From contig NZ_KE332518.1 in NCBI RefSeq assembly GCF_000413055.1, positions 1,861,583 to 1,925,582 of the forward strand: 64,000 bases of DNA. The letters run 5' to 3'. Positions 53,043 to 61,178 of this stretch are shown piece by piece (position 1 is the first letter of the stretch; the number at the start of each line of letters is the position of its first letter). The notes under the pieces are model-generated. The model was not told where the DNA came from, made no database searches, and worked only from the letters and a program-made list of their open reading frames with translations. The DNA is from Treponema maltophilum ATCC 51939 (GTDB lineage Bacteria; Spirochaetota; Spirochaetia; Treponematales; Treponemataceae). A program made the translations under genes and the position numbers.

Positions 53043-54425
53043 ATGAGTGTCGATGTTACCGTTGAAAATACGCTGTTAAAACGTAAACTCGCCGCTTACG
53101 AAAAAATTCTGAAAGAAAAGGAGCGCGATCCGCTCACCGATTTATATTCGCGGCAACGTTTTTTTGAAGAAACGAGAGAATTGCTCGACAAAAATTCCAA
53201 AAAAAAATTCGTGTTTTTACGCTTCGATATTAACCGCTTTCAACTTATAAATTCGTTTTTCGGTTTGAAAGAAGGCGATAAACTGCTGCAGTATCTTGCG
53301 TTTAAAATCAAGCAGTTTGCACTTATTTTTCAAACGTACATTATCGGACGCATAGAAGGCGACGTTTTCGGCATGTGCTGCCAGCTTGCGGGGCATATCG
53401 ATGTGTTCAATGCGATGCTCCAGCGCGCCGTCGAGGAATTTATCAGCGGCTACCGTTCCGATTACGAATTGAGCATTTCGGTCGGCATTTATGTTATCGA
53501 ACATAACGATATGGCGCTCGAAGATATCTATTCGAAGGCGATTTTGGCCGCAAAAAAATGTAAGGAAAGGACGACCGGTCCCTGCTTTGTGTTGTATGAC
53601 AAAAAGCTGAGCGAAGCCGTTATGAAAAATCAGCGCATCACCAATCAAATGCATGCGGCATTGAACGAAAAACAGTTTGAAGTCGTTTTGCAGCCCAAGT
53701 GCGATTTAAAAACCGGTGAACTTGTCGGCGCGGAAGCGCTTACGCGGTGGAATCATCCCGAAGAAGGCGTTGTACCGCCGAGCGAATTTATTCCCGTTTT
53801 TGAAAAAAACGGCTTTATTTCGCGCTTTGACGAATACGTATGGACTTCCGCCTGCGCATATATCCGCTCGTGGCTGGACAAAGGAAATTGTGCGGTTCCC
53901 GTTTCGGTGAACGTGTCGCGCTGCGATTTGCGCAACCCCGCCCTTCCCGACAAATTTAAAGAACTGCTGGCACGCTACAATATACCGGCACATTACCTGC
54001 ATTTGGAAATAACCGAAAACGCCTATGCCGAAGACGCCAAGCACATTGCCGAAGCCGTGCAGCGCTTAAAGGATGCGGGACTGCATATCGAAATGGACGA
54101 TTTCGGAACCGCGTATTCTTCGCTGAATATGCTGAATGAAATTCCCATCGATACGCTGAAACTGGATATAGGTTTTGTACGCAATTACAAAAAAGGGCGA
54201 GGCAAAGATATTATTTTGGCCTTTATTATAAAGCTTGCGAAAGCTTTGGAACTTTCGGTTATTGCCGAAGGCATAGAAACCGAAGAGCAGGCGGCGCATT
54301 TGCTTTCTTTAGGATGCGAAAACGGTCAGGGCTATTATTTTTCGAAGCCCATATCGAAAAAAGAATTCGATATTTTTGCCGCAAAACGCCCCAAGCGTTC
54401 CGCATCCGAGGTTTCGGCATCGTAA
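53043..54425 (+). CDS. Cyclic-di-GMP phosphodiesterase with degenerate GGDEF and intact EAL domain
   Basis: This cytoplasmic protein of 460 residues has a short N-terminal coiled coil, then a GGDEF-type domain (DPLTDLYSRQRFF to about 190) whose active loop reads EGDVF (105-109) instead of GGDEF, so it should not make c-di-GMP. The EAL domain that follows is complete: GAEALTRWNHP, SVNVSRCDL, LEITENAY, MDDFGTAYSSL, LKLDIGFV and VIAEGIETEEQ. It should hydrolyse c-di-GMP, perhaps tuned by GTP bound to the degenerate domain. GAGGAG precedes the ATG. Confidence 0.93.
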   Translation: MSVDVTVENTLLKRKLAAYEKILKEKERDPLTDLYSRQRFFEETRELLDKNSKKKFVFLRFDINRFQLINSFFGLKEGDKLLQYLAFKIKQFALIFQTYIIGRIEGDVFGMCCQLAGHIDVFNAMLQRAVEEFISGYRSDYELSISVGIYVIEHNDMALEDIYSKAILAAKKCKERTTGPCFVLYDKKLSEAVMKNQRITNQMHAALNEKQFEVVLQPKCDLKTGELVGAEALTRWNHPEEGVVPPSEFIPVFEKNGFISRFDEYVWTSACAYIRSWLDKGNCAVPVSVNVSRCDLRNPALPDKFKELLARYNIPAHYLHLEITENAYAEDAKHIAEAVQRLKDAGLHIEMDDFGTAYSSLNMLNEIPIDTLKLDIGFVRNYKKGRGKDIILAFIIKLAKALELSVIAEGIETEEQAAHLLSLGCENGQGYYFSKPISKKEFDIFAAKRPKRSASEVSAS

Positions 54426-54518
54426 AAAATGTGCGCCGAAGAACGCGGGTTCACGGCAAAACCTTTCAGCCTCGCGGCAAAAATCGTGCGGAAACAGGGG
54501 GCACTTTTTACCTGCTTT

Positions 54519-55295
54519 TTATGCGGTTTTTTCCTGCCGCACGGGAATGCCCTTTGCCGCAAGTTCTTTTTTGATTTGTTCTACCGTGTACAGTTTTGCG
54601 TGTACGATACCGGCAACCAGGGCGGCGTCGGCCTTTCCTTCCGTGAGCGCTTGCGCAATGTGTTCGGGGTTGCCGCCGCCGCCTGAAGCGATAACGGGAA
54701 CTTCAACCGCTTCGGCGATAAGGCGCGTAAGCGGAATCTCATACCCCGCCTTTGTGCCGTCCGCGTCAATCGAATTCAATACGATTTCGCCTGCGCCTAG
54801 GTTTACCGCTTGCAGCGCCCATTCGCGCGCATCCAATTCCGTGGCGGTTCTTCCCCCGTTGATGAATACGCGGTAGCCCGACGGCATCGACGAATCGCGG
54901 GCGGCGTCCATGCCCAATACGATGCACTGGTTGCCGAAAATGCGGGCGCCCTTGCCGATAAGCGCGGGATTTTTTACCGCCTGCGAGTTTAAGCTTACCT
55001 TTTCGGCGCCGGCTAAAATAGCGGCGCGTATATCGTCTTCGGTTGCAATACCGCCGCCGACGCAAAAGGGTATAAAAAGCCGCTTTGCCGTTTCGCGTAT
55101 CAAATTCAAGTCTGCGCCGGTTCCCCGCGCGGATGCCATAATGTCGTAGAACACCAATTCGTCGGCGCCCTGCCGGCTGTATTCGGCGGCCATTTCCACC
55201 GGGTCGCCGATGTCGGCGTTGTCTTTAAAGCGTACGCCCTTTGTCGTGCGCCCGTCTTTTACGTCAAGGCATACGATTATTCTTTTTTTCAGCAT
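54519..55295 (-). CDS. hisF: Imidazole glycerol phosphate synthase, cyclase subunit
   Basis: This TIM-barrel enzyme of 258 residues forms imidazole glycerol phosphate and AICAR with ammonia from HisH. Catalytic aspartates are in [14 protein letters not shown] and LGMDAARD; phosphate loops are CVGGGIAT and [12 protein letters not shown]. It follows hisH by 9 nt. No other histidine gene is present in the window, so the pair could belong to a scattered histidine pathway or be recruited to another amidotransfer reaction. Confidence 0.9.
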   Translation of the reverse strand: MLKKRIIVCLDVKDGRTTKGVRFKDNADIGDPVEMAAEYSRQGADELVFYDIMASARGTGADLNLIRETAKRLFIPFCVGGGIATEDDIRAAILAGAEKVSLNSQAVKNPALIGKGARIFGNQCIVLGMDAARDSSMPSGYRVFINGGRTATELDAREWALQAVNLGAGEIVLNSIDADGTKAGYEIPLTRLIAEAVEVPVIASGGGGNPEHIAQALTEGKADAALVAGIVHAKLYTVEQIKKELAAKGIPVRQEKTA

Positions 55296-55304
55296 AGGTT
55301 TTCC

Positions 55305-55958
55305 TTAATCGGTGTTTTGCGCACTGTGTACGCTGTGCGCATGCAGCGCCGCAAAATTCCGCAGTATACGCAGTCCCTGCATGCCCGATTTTTCGGGGTG
55401 GAACTGACAGGCGTAAATATTGTTTTGATGCACGGCGGCGGGAACGCGTATGCCGTAATCGGTATAGGCCGAAACAATTACTTCGTTCTCGGGGCAGATA
55501 AGATACGAATGCACAAAATAAAAATCGCCGTGCTCGGGGATTCCCTTAAACAGCGCCGCGGTATTTTTTGTGTAGCCAATGTCATTCCAGCCCATGTGGG
55601 GGATTTTCAAGTTTGCGGGAAAATCTTTTATACTTTTGAACAGCCTGACTTTTCCCTTGAGCAAACCGAGGCAGGGCGTATCGTCTTCTTCCGAGTAATC
55701 GAACAGAATTTGCGCACCTAAGCAAATGCCCAAAAGCGGAATTCCCTGCGCGGCGCGTTCTTTTAAAAAAGAATCGAAACCCGCTTTTTTGACGCGTTCC
55801 ATTGCATAGGCCGCGTTTCCGACACCGGGAAACATAAGGCACGAAGCATTTTCAAGATTTTTCGGCGTATCCGAAATCACGTATTCGATGCGCAAAAAAT
55901 CCAGCGCGTGCCGCACGCTTTGTATGTTGCCGGCTTTATAATCGACGATTCCAATCAT
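55305..55958 (-). CDS. hisH: Imidazole glycerol phosphate synthase, glutaminase subunit
   Basis: This class I glutamine amidotransferase of 217 residues supplies ammonia to HisF. The nucleophile is C79 in [13 protein letters not shown], and the histidine-glutamate pair is in [26 protein letters not shown] is the oxyanion strand region. The ATG at 55958 has no Shine-Dalgarno site and lies 5 nt after a -10 box, so the mRNA is probably leaderless; eight extra in-frame residues upstream cover that promoter. Confidence 0.93.
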   Translation of the reverse strand: MIGIVDYKAGNIQSVRHALDFLRIEYVISDTPKNLENASCLMFPGVGNAAYAMERVKKAGFDSFLKERAAQGIPLLGICLGAQILFDYSEEDDTPCLGLLKGKVRLFKSIKDFPANLKIPHMGWNDIGYTKNTAALFKGIPEHGDFYFVHSYLICPENEVIVSAYTDYGIRVPAAVHQNNIYACQFHPEKSGMQGLRILRNFAALHAHSVHSAQNTD

Positions 55959-55963
55959 AGCGC

Positions 55964-55992
55964 ATTGTACTTTGCAGCGCACGCCGTGTCAA
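55964..55992 (-). promoter_or_regulatory. Promoter of hisHF, leaderless type
   Basis: On the minus strand TTGACA (55992-55987), a 17-nt spacer and TACAAT (55969-55964) form a near-perfect promoter only 5 nt from the hisH ATG. Confidence 0.78.
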
Positions 55993-56044
55993 TTGTCCGG
56001 GCGGAAATTCCCATACCCGGAAAAGCCGTAAGTAAAAGATGCTT

Positions 56045-56150
56045 TTAGTTCAAAACCTGCACAAGATAGGTGCCGGTGAAGCTTATCCGATTCGCACGAT
56101 TTCTTCGGGTATGCCGCATGCGACGATTTTTCCACCGGCCGCTTCGATCA
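56045..56150 (-). pseudogene. uvrA: Remnant of the uvrA 3' end, frameshifted
   Basis: Read leftward, the sequence gives EAAGGKIVACGIPEEIVRI, then after a one-frame shift SFTGTYLVQVLN and a stop. This is the usual UvrA C-terminus (GGKIVA-GTPEE...SYTG-YL). Nothing else of uvrA is present upstream. It is instead overlapped by the end of a flavodoxin-ferredoxin gene. It looks like the scar of an insertion or deletion. Confidence 0.75.
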
Positions 56151-56975
56151 GAAAAAACGGGATTTATGCTTTCTTTTATTTATAATATGTAAACCTGGTT
56201 TGACTAGTATATTTTTAGGATAGGCTTCTCTTGCCCTCGTCGGGCATATTTTAACACATGCCATGCACACTATACATTCATTTTTATCGGTTGTCATATC
56301 CGCACGTATACAACTTTTAGGACATACTTTTACACATTCGGAACAGTGAATACATTTTTCGTTATCCGTATACGGAACAGTAAATATTCTTTTTCCGGTA
56401 TGTATCGGTTTATTATCCGCGACAAAACTTATAATTTTATCAAACACAGGTGCCCTATTATAAAGATGCCGTGTTTCCGTATGTAATAATCTGTTTTTTA
56501 CAGTCTTTCCGAATAGTACCGCTGTTTGTAAATCATCATTATCGGGTCTGCCTTTCGCAACCGGAATATCTTTACCGGAATATGAATGCTCCCCGACAAA
56601 TTCACCGTACCCGAGCAGCTTTCCGTTACCCTTTTGTATTATAGATATCATTTCTCCGGCAGCAAACATCGGTGATGCATTACCGTATAGTATGATTGCA
56701 ATTATACATTTTCCTTGAAAATCCAAATGCTTTAGGCAGTTTCTGAATTCCTTATATAAAAAACCTCCGTATGTCGGAGCGCCCACGATTATCAAATCCG
56801 CATCTACAAAACTTACATCTTGTGTTTTTTCTCTATTGTTCCGTTTAGTCAAATCCGTAGAACATATTATGTCCCCGTCAATTCCTTTAACAATATAATC
56901 AATGACTTTTTTCGTTGTTCCCGTAGGTGAGAAATAAATAACGGCAAGTTTAATTTTATCCGCAGGCATATTCAT
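56148..56975 (-). CDS. EFR1-type flavodoxin-ferredoxin fusion
   Basis: This protein of 275 residues has an N-terminal flavodoxin-like domain (VIYFSPTGTTKKVIDYI for the FMN phosphate loop, IIVGAPTYGGFLYKEF) and a C-terminal bacterial ferredoxin with two CxxCxxCxxxCP clusters (CIHCSECVKVCP and CIVCMACVKICP). It is an electron carrier of unknown partner. The gene is AT-richer than its neighbours and its last codons merge into a uvrA remnant, so it looks acquired. The ATG has TATAAT 8 nt upstream and no Shine-Dalgarno sequence; a second ATG two codons later is possible. Confidence 0.85.
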   Translation of the reverse strand: MNMPADKIKLAVIYFSPTGTTKKVIDYIVKGIDGDIICSTDLTKRNNREKTQDVSFVDADLIIVGAPTYGGFLYKEFRNCLKHLDFQGKCIIAIILYGNASPMFAAGEMISIIQKGNGKLLGYGEFVGEHSYSGKDIPVAKGRPDNDDLQTAVLFGKTVKNRLLHTETRHLYNRAPVFDKIISFVADNKPIHTGKRIFTVPYTDNEKCIHCSECVKVCPKSCIRADMTTDKNECIVCMACVKICPTRAREAYPKNILVKPGLHIINKRKHKSRFF

Positions 56976-57068
56976 TGCAGGCGATTATAACACATCGGCA
57001 TAAAACTTTCAGTCATTGCAGAGAATGTGCGCGTTTTGCGCCAGAGCAGGCCTTGCCCATTGTTTGAT

Positions 57069-57206
57069 CCCCCCTTATGCAGGGGCGCGGTTCCCCATTA
57101 TAATGGGGGACCGGCTATCATTATAATGGGGCGGCGGCTACCATTACCGTGGTAGACCTCCTACCATTGTAATGGTAGACTGCCTACCATTATGCCTCCG
57201 TACTGT
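57069..57206. repeat. Six tandem 23-bp palindromic units
   Basis: Units start at 57069, 57092, 57115, 57138, 57161 and 57184, each exactly 23 bp. The best units contain the 18-bp palindrome CTACCATT-NN-AATGGTAG type core followed by 5 bp; outer units drift to CCCCATTATAATGGGG. Units 5 and 6 encode the last residues and the stop codon of the ECF ATPase. There is no unique spacer and no cas gene, so this is not a CRISPR array. Confidence 0.85.
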
Positions 57207-58825
57207 GCGGAGCTATTCCTCCCTGCATCCGTTCGCAGCTGTTCAAACACCTTTTCCACCTGCGCTGCGGTAAAGGCGGTTTGCGAAACGATTTTTCCGT
57301 TTTCCATTAAAAGCAGTTCGTCGGCAACAAGGCTTAAAAATTCAAAGTCGTGGCTGATGATAAGAATCAGCCGGTCGGGAGCACGTACGGATTTAATGAG
57401 CGAAGCTGTTTCTTTCATGTGGAAATAATCCATACCGCTGGTCGGTTCATCGAAGATGAGAAGCTGCGCTCCCGAGGCAACGGCAGCGCCGATAGACACA
57501 CGCTGTTTTTGACCGCCCGAAAGGCTCAACGGATGACGCTCTTTTAATTGTGTAAGATTTAAAGCCGAAAGAACACGGTCGGTATCAAGCGCGCGGTTGT
57601 GTTTGTTTTTCCCGAGCGCTATTTCGTCGGCAACGCTTTCGGTAAAAAGCTGATAGCCGACGTCCTGCATTACAAGATAAGAAAGGGCAAGACGCTTTGC
57701 TGCGGACAGTTTTCTTTCACCGATATACACCGCTTCTTTGTTCGGCTTTGTAAGACCTGCAAGGCAATGCACAAAGGTACTTTTGCCCTGCCCGCTTTTT
57801 CCGACAAGGGCGGTTATATTGCCGAACCCAAGCGAAAGGTTTTCGACCGCGACGACAGGATTTTTTTCTTTCGGAAAACGGTAAAAAAGCCGTTCGATAT
57901 GCAGCATTTGTGCCCCTTGTACGGATTGCGCAACACTATCACCGGCAGACGATTTGCCGCCTGAATCGGCTCGATCGTAAACACCGGCGGACTCTGCATT
58001 ACCGGCAGACGGAAGCTCCCGCGCAAAAACGCGGCCGTCGAGCGTAACCGGGCGCAGCAAAAATTCTTTGCGTTTTTTTTCGGTTAAGCCGGCAAACTCG
58101 GCAGCCGAAAGCGAATGCGCAATTTTTCCGTCTTTAAGAATAAGCGCGCGGTCGATAATGTCTTTAAGAAAATACAGGCGGTGCTCGCTGATAATAATCG
58201 TCTTTCCCGCCGCCTTCAGTTTGCGCAAAACCTGAGCAATCTTTTCGATATAAAACACATCCAAATTGGAAGTCGGCTCATCGAACAAAATAATGTCGGT
58301 ATCGGAGGCAAGAGCTGATGCGATCGCAATCATTTGTTTTTCGCCGCCCGAAAGGTTGAAAATATTGCGGTCGAGCAAGTGCCCGATATGCAAAAACGAT
58401 GCGATTTCTCCAAGGCGCTCGCGCATAAGGTCGATCGGCGTTCCCGTGTTTTCAAGAAAAAAGAGTATTTCTGAGGTGGTATCCAAATTGAAAAACTGCG
58501 ATTTGGGATTTTGAAACACCGTCGCGGCCTTTTTCGACACTTCATAAATGGGCAAATTCGCGATGTTTTCGCGGCCGATAAGCACGCTGCCTGAAAGAGC
58601 GCCTTCGTAATAGCGCGGGATTAAACCGTTCAAGAGGCGTAAAATGCTCGTTTTGCCGCAGCCCGAAAGTCCGGTAAGCAACAGACATTCGCCTTTGCGC
58701 ACCTGAAAGGACACGTCGTTTATCGCCGCAGCGTCATTTTGTGCCGCATAGTTGAAGATGATATTTTCTATTTCGGCCGCAGGCGAAGCGTCGATCATAC
58801 GTTTTCCGTATTCGTGCATGACCAT
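57161..58825 (-). CDS. ECF transporter ATPase with two fused ABC domains
   Basis: This protein of 554 residues fuses the two energising ATPases of an energy-coupling factor importer. The first domain has LTGLSGCGKTSILR, LSGGEKQM and IILFDEPTSNLD; the second, from about residue 300, has LVGKSGQGKSTF, LSLSGGQKQR and LLIFDEPTSGMD. A low-complexity linker rich in S, A and G lies between them. It pairs with the EcfT and S-component genes upstream, from which it is separated by vapBC. Its ribosome site (GGAG) lies within the end of vapC. The final ten or so residues come from the palindrome array. Confidence 0.9.
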   Translation of the reverse strand: MVMHEYGKRMIDASPAAEIENIIFNYAAQNDAAAINDVSFQVRKGECLLLTGLSGCGKTSILRLLNGLIPRYYEGALSGSVLIGRENIANLPIYEVSKKAATVFQNPKSQFFNLDTTSEILFFLENTGTPIDLMRERLGEIASFLHIGHLLDRNIFNLSGGEKQMIAIASALASDTDIILFDEPTSNLDVFYIEKIAQVLRKLKAAGKTIIISEHRLYFLKDIIDRALILKDGKIAHSLSAAEFAGLTEKKRKEFLLRPVTLDGRVFARELPSAGNAESAGVYDRADSGGKSSAGDSVAQSVQGAQMLHIERLFYRFPKEKNPVVAVENLSLGFGNITALVGKSGQGKSTFVHCLAGLTKPNKEAVYIGERKLSAAKRLALSYLVMQDVGYQLFTESVADEIALGKNKHNRALDTDRVLSALNLTQLKERHPLSLSGGQKQRVSIGAAVASGAQLLIFDEPTSGMDYFHMKETASLIKSVRAPDRLILIISHDFEFLSLVADELLLMENGKIVSQTAFTAAQVEKVFEQLRTDAGRNSSAQYGGIMVGSLPLQW

Positions 58826-58830
58826 ATCGG

Positions 58831-59214
58831 CTATTCTCCTGCAAAGAGGTTAAGACCGAATAAATCGCGCATGAGACTGAAATGTTTATCAAATGAAAAC
58901 AACAAAAGATTATTGTTAATGGCATTTTGTGCAATGATTAAATCGGGAATGCCGACCTTGTTTATACCGTTCGTTATGTTCTGCGTCTGCATATCGATAA
59001 TTTCGTTCCAGTCTATTTCGAGTTCTATTCGTTTAATCGCAAGCAAGAGCTGTTTTAATTTATACTCTTTTTTCAGATTAATTGACGGAAGCAATTCGGC
59101 AAGCACAAGATTATTGATACAAAGCGTGTTGTTATGTATCAATTTTTTGAGCACGACTGAGCGTGCAGAGCCTTTAAAATATTCTATCCAAACGGAAGTG
59201 TCGACCAGTACCAT
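58831..59214 (-). CDS. vapC: VapC-type PIN-domain toxin
   Basis: This ribonuclease toxin of 127 residues has the four acidic PIN positions visible in VLVDTSVWIEYF, LVLAELLPS, GIPDLIIAQNA and LFSFDKHF. It starts 1 nt after the vapB stop codon. In isolation it would cleave tRNA or rRNA; VapB neutralises it. It is AT-richer than the surrounding importer genes and sits inside their operon. Confidence 0.92.
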   Translation of the reverse strand: MVLVDTSVWIEYFKGSARSVVLKKLIHNNTLCINNLVLAELLPSINLKKEYKLKQLLLAIKRIELEIDWNEIIDMQTQNITNGINKVGIPDLIIAQNAINNNLLLFSFDKHFSLMRDLFGLNLFAGE

Positions 59215-59215
59215 C

Positions 59216-59410
59216 TTACGTCCTTTTTCTCAATGTATCCAAATCGATATCCATATCGACCTTTCCATAATAGCTTTCCAACTGTTGCAGTTTCTCTTTT
59301 TGTATCAAATTTTCAAGTGCGTGTGTGATAACCTCCGTTTTTGTCGTAATTTTTGTCAGTGCCATCGCTTCTTCGAGCAGAGTATCCGACAAATCCAGCG
59401 TCGTTCTCAT
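59216..59410 (-). CDS. vapB: VapB-type antitoxin
   Basis: This antitoxin of 64 residues has an N-terminal ribbon-helix-helix segment, RTTLDLSDTLLEEAMALTKI followed by TKTEVITHALENLI, that binds DNA. Its C-terminus, DIDLDTLRKR, should wrap VapC. GGAGG precedes the ATG. It probably represses its own promoter through the adjacent inverted repeat. Confidence 0.9.
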   Translation of the reverse strand: MRTTLDLSDTLLEEAMALTKITTKTEVITHALENLIQKEKLQQLESYYGKVDMDIDLDTLRKRT

Positions 59411-59422
59411 AAATATCCTCCG

Positions 59423-59454
59423 TATGCATATTATAACATTGCATTATATGCATA
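59423..59454 (-). promoter_or_regulatory. vapBC promoter and operator
   Basis: The inverted repeat TATGCATAT (59423-59431) and ATATGCATA (59446-59454) surrounds a minus-strand TATAAT (59435-59430), 20 nt upstream of vapB. This is the expected arrangement for toxin-antitoxin autoregulation and gives the module its own promoter inside the ECF operon. The -35 is poor. Confidence 0.65.
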
Positions 59455-59462
59455 ATCAATAT

Positions 59463-60170
59463 TTACCACGCATGCAGCCGCGAGCCGATTACCGCGCAAA
59501 AGCCGGCGATAATGTACAGCGACACAAAGATGTCGGCAAGACCGAAGCGGGCGTTTTTGTAGCGGATTTTTTTGCCCGGCGAATCGACGCCCTTGGTGTG
59601 TCCCGCAGCCGCAAGCTCATCGCCGATGCGCGAAGCCGACGATAAGAGCGGCACCATCACGTATTCGAGCGTTGCAAGCGGGTGCAAAACGACGTTCAGT
59701 GCGTTTAAGCCGATGCCGCGCATTTTCATCGCATTTTTTATGCAGCGGTATTCTTCGCCGAGCGTCGGGAAAAAGCGGAACATCACCGAAAGCGTGATGA
59801 CCAAACTTTGCGGCACTTTCAGTTTTTCGAGCGCGCTCATCAAAAGTCCGACCGGCGTGGAATCTATAAGGTATTTGCCGGCGACAATCGGCAACATAAA
59901 ACGGCGCGCCATAAATGACACCGGCAATACCACCGTGCTGAAAACTCCCGTCCCTTGCGGAATATATGAAAGAGCGGCAAGCACAAGAAAAAAGGCCGTC
60001 AGCTTTACCGCCGTTTTTGCCTGTCCGTTGAAAACAAACAAACAGGCAAACAGCAGCATATTGACAAGTTCAACATACATAGGAACGAAAGCCGTAATCG
60101 AAAACCCCATGCACAGCACAAGAAAAAATTTGGTTCTCGGATCAAGAACGAGCCTTGCCTGTTGTTCCAA
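59463..60170 (-). CDS. ECF transporter transmembrane component (EcfT)
   Basis: This inner-membrane protein of 235 residues opens ARLVLDPRTKFFLVLCMGFSI, the EcfT hallmark. It carries the coupling-helix region with VMFRFFPTLGEEYRCIKNAMKMRGIG and the second short motif SASRIGDELAAAGHTKGVDSPG. It links the S component to the fused ATPase. Translation starts at TTG directly after the S-component stop codon. Confidence 0.9.
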   Translation of the reverse strand: MEQQARLVLDPRTKFFLVLCMGFSITAFVPMYVELVNMLLFACLFVFNGQAKTAVKLTAFFLVLAALSYIPQGTGVFSTVVLPVSFMARRFMLPIVAGKYLIDSTPVGLLMSALEKLKVPQSLVITLSVMFRFFPTLGEEYRCIKNAMKMRGIGLNALNVVLHPLATLEYVMVPLLSSASRIGDELAAAGHTKGVDSPGKKIRYKNARFGLADIFVSLYIIAGFCAVIGSRLHAW

Positions 60171-60779
60171 TTACACCAGCCCCGCTTTTACAAAATGCTT
60201 TTTAAGGATTTTTTTACCTAAAAGGCCGCCGAGGATGCCGCCGGCAAAAGCGGTAACATAGAGAAGCGGCATAATCCATATCGGAAGGCTGACAAGCTGC
60301 TCCGCGTATGCGGCGCCCATCATTTTTTCGGTCAGGGCACGATATTGATCGGTGAATATATAAATCTGCCAAAAAGCTCCGCACAGCCACAAGGACATAA
60401 TCGCATAGCCTACGATGCTTCCTTTTACGGTTTTATAGCCGAAGAGTTTACGCACAAGTTCGGCAAGGGCGGCAACAATGAGCGAGTGGATTGCAACCAC
60501 CGGCGTGTGTCCCATCAGTGTCATAAGGCAGCCGGGAAGGGCCGCAAAGATGAATAGACCGAACGGTTTTTGTACTTTCGCAAGCAAAAACATTACCGCA
60601 ATTCCTAAAACAACGCTCACTGCAAAGGGGAAAAACAAATACGTTACTACTAAAAAGCCGAACGGCATGCCGACGATGAAAAGTCCGGCAAAATAAATAA
60701 CGGAGAAAATACCGATATTAACCAAATCCTTTAACACAAGGCGGTTCTTTCCGCCGGACTGTAATTGTGTTTGTTCCAT
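60171..60779 (-). CDS. ECF substrate-binding S component, Trep_Strep (MptD/E) family
   Basis: This inner-membrane protein of 202 residues has about six helices, beginning LVLKDLVNIGIFSVIYFAGLFIVG and including GMPFGFLVVTYLFFPFAVSVVLG and LMGHTPVVAIHSLIVAALAEL. It looks like the Trep_Strep family known from treponemes and streptococci, which acts as the ligand-capturing part of ECF importers. The ligand is unknown. The ATG at 60779 follows AAGGAG. A frame 30 residues longer runs through a leader hairpin and is rejected. Confidence 0.85.
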   Translation of the reverse strand: MEQTQLQSGGKNRLVLKDLVNIGIFSVIYFAGLFIVGMPFGFLVVTYLFFPFAVSVVLGIAVMFLLAKVQKPFGLFIFAALPGCLMTLMGHTPVVAIHSLIVAALAELVRKLFGYKTVKGSIVGYAIMSLWLCGAFWQIYIFTDQYRALTEKMMGAAYAEQLVSLPIWIMPLLYVTAFAGGILGGLLGKKILKKHFVKAGLV

Positions 60780-60799
60780 AAAAATACTCCTTTTCTTAT

Positions 60800-60850
60800 A
60801 AGGGAGAGGGAAGCAACCCCGTTCAGGGCAGGGTTTCCTCCCTCTCCCTT
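60800..60850 (-). promoter_or_regulatory. Long GC-rich hairpin just upstream of the S-component ribosome site
   Basis: AAGGGAGAGGG pairs with CCCTCTCCCTT, and the stem continues as AACCC/GGGTT around a loop with CCTGAACG. It lies about 20 nt before the S-component gene and could regulate the operon or end transcription from upstream. No known riboswitch is recognised. Confidence 0.5.
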
Positions 60851-60857
60851 TAACCCT

Positions 60858-61177
60858 CTCTCTCCCCAAAATAAGCCTTTTATCCGTTCCGGCATGGACG
60901 CCGGAAATGCCATTCCGCCATAGTTGGCGGGGAAAACCGGCGGCGGGCGAGGTATTTGCCCCGCACGTTCCGGCATGGACGCCGGAAACGCCATACGTGC
61001 CCGAGTTTGCGGAGCAAACTCGAGTTAAAAATCGGACTTAGGATGTCCGATTTTTAAACCTTCCACTCGATGCCTTTTTTGAAGTTCTCCCACATACCGG
61101 CATAAAGACCTTTGCGCTTGAGCAGCTCGGCATGCGTTCCCGTTTCGGCAACCCTGCCCTCATCGATGACACAGATT
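60858..61177. repeat. 320-bp direct repeat, copy 1
   Basis: This segment matches 62527-62846 without gaps and with only a handful of base differences. It includes two internal copies of a CCGGCATGGACGCCGGAAA-type motif, a CGAGTTTGC-GGA-GCAAACTCG palindrome, a terminator hairpin and the last part of an exporter gene. It marks a duplication or recombination event. Confidence 0.9.
61054..61177 (-). pseudogene. 3' fragment of an ABC exporter gene
   Basis: This fragment encodes ICVIDEGRVAETGTHAELL and then YAGMWENFKKGIEWKV, the same tail as the exporter at 62723-64000. It is cut off at 61178, where a foreign alpha/beta hydrolase sequence begins. There is no start codon or other domain. Confidence 0.85.
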
Positions 61178-61178
61178 G

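Noticed and set aside
57069-57206. CRISPR array
   Set aside because: The units are contiguous 23-bp repeats with no unique spacers, and no cas gene is present in the window.
60800-60850. Known riboswitch upstream of the ECF S component
   Set aside because: ECF operons often carry riboswitches, but the hairpin here lacks the conserved bases of the TPP, cobalamin or other classes I can recall.
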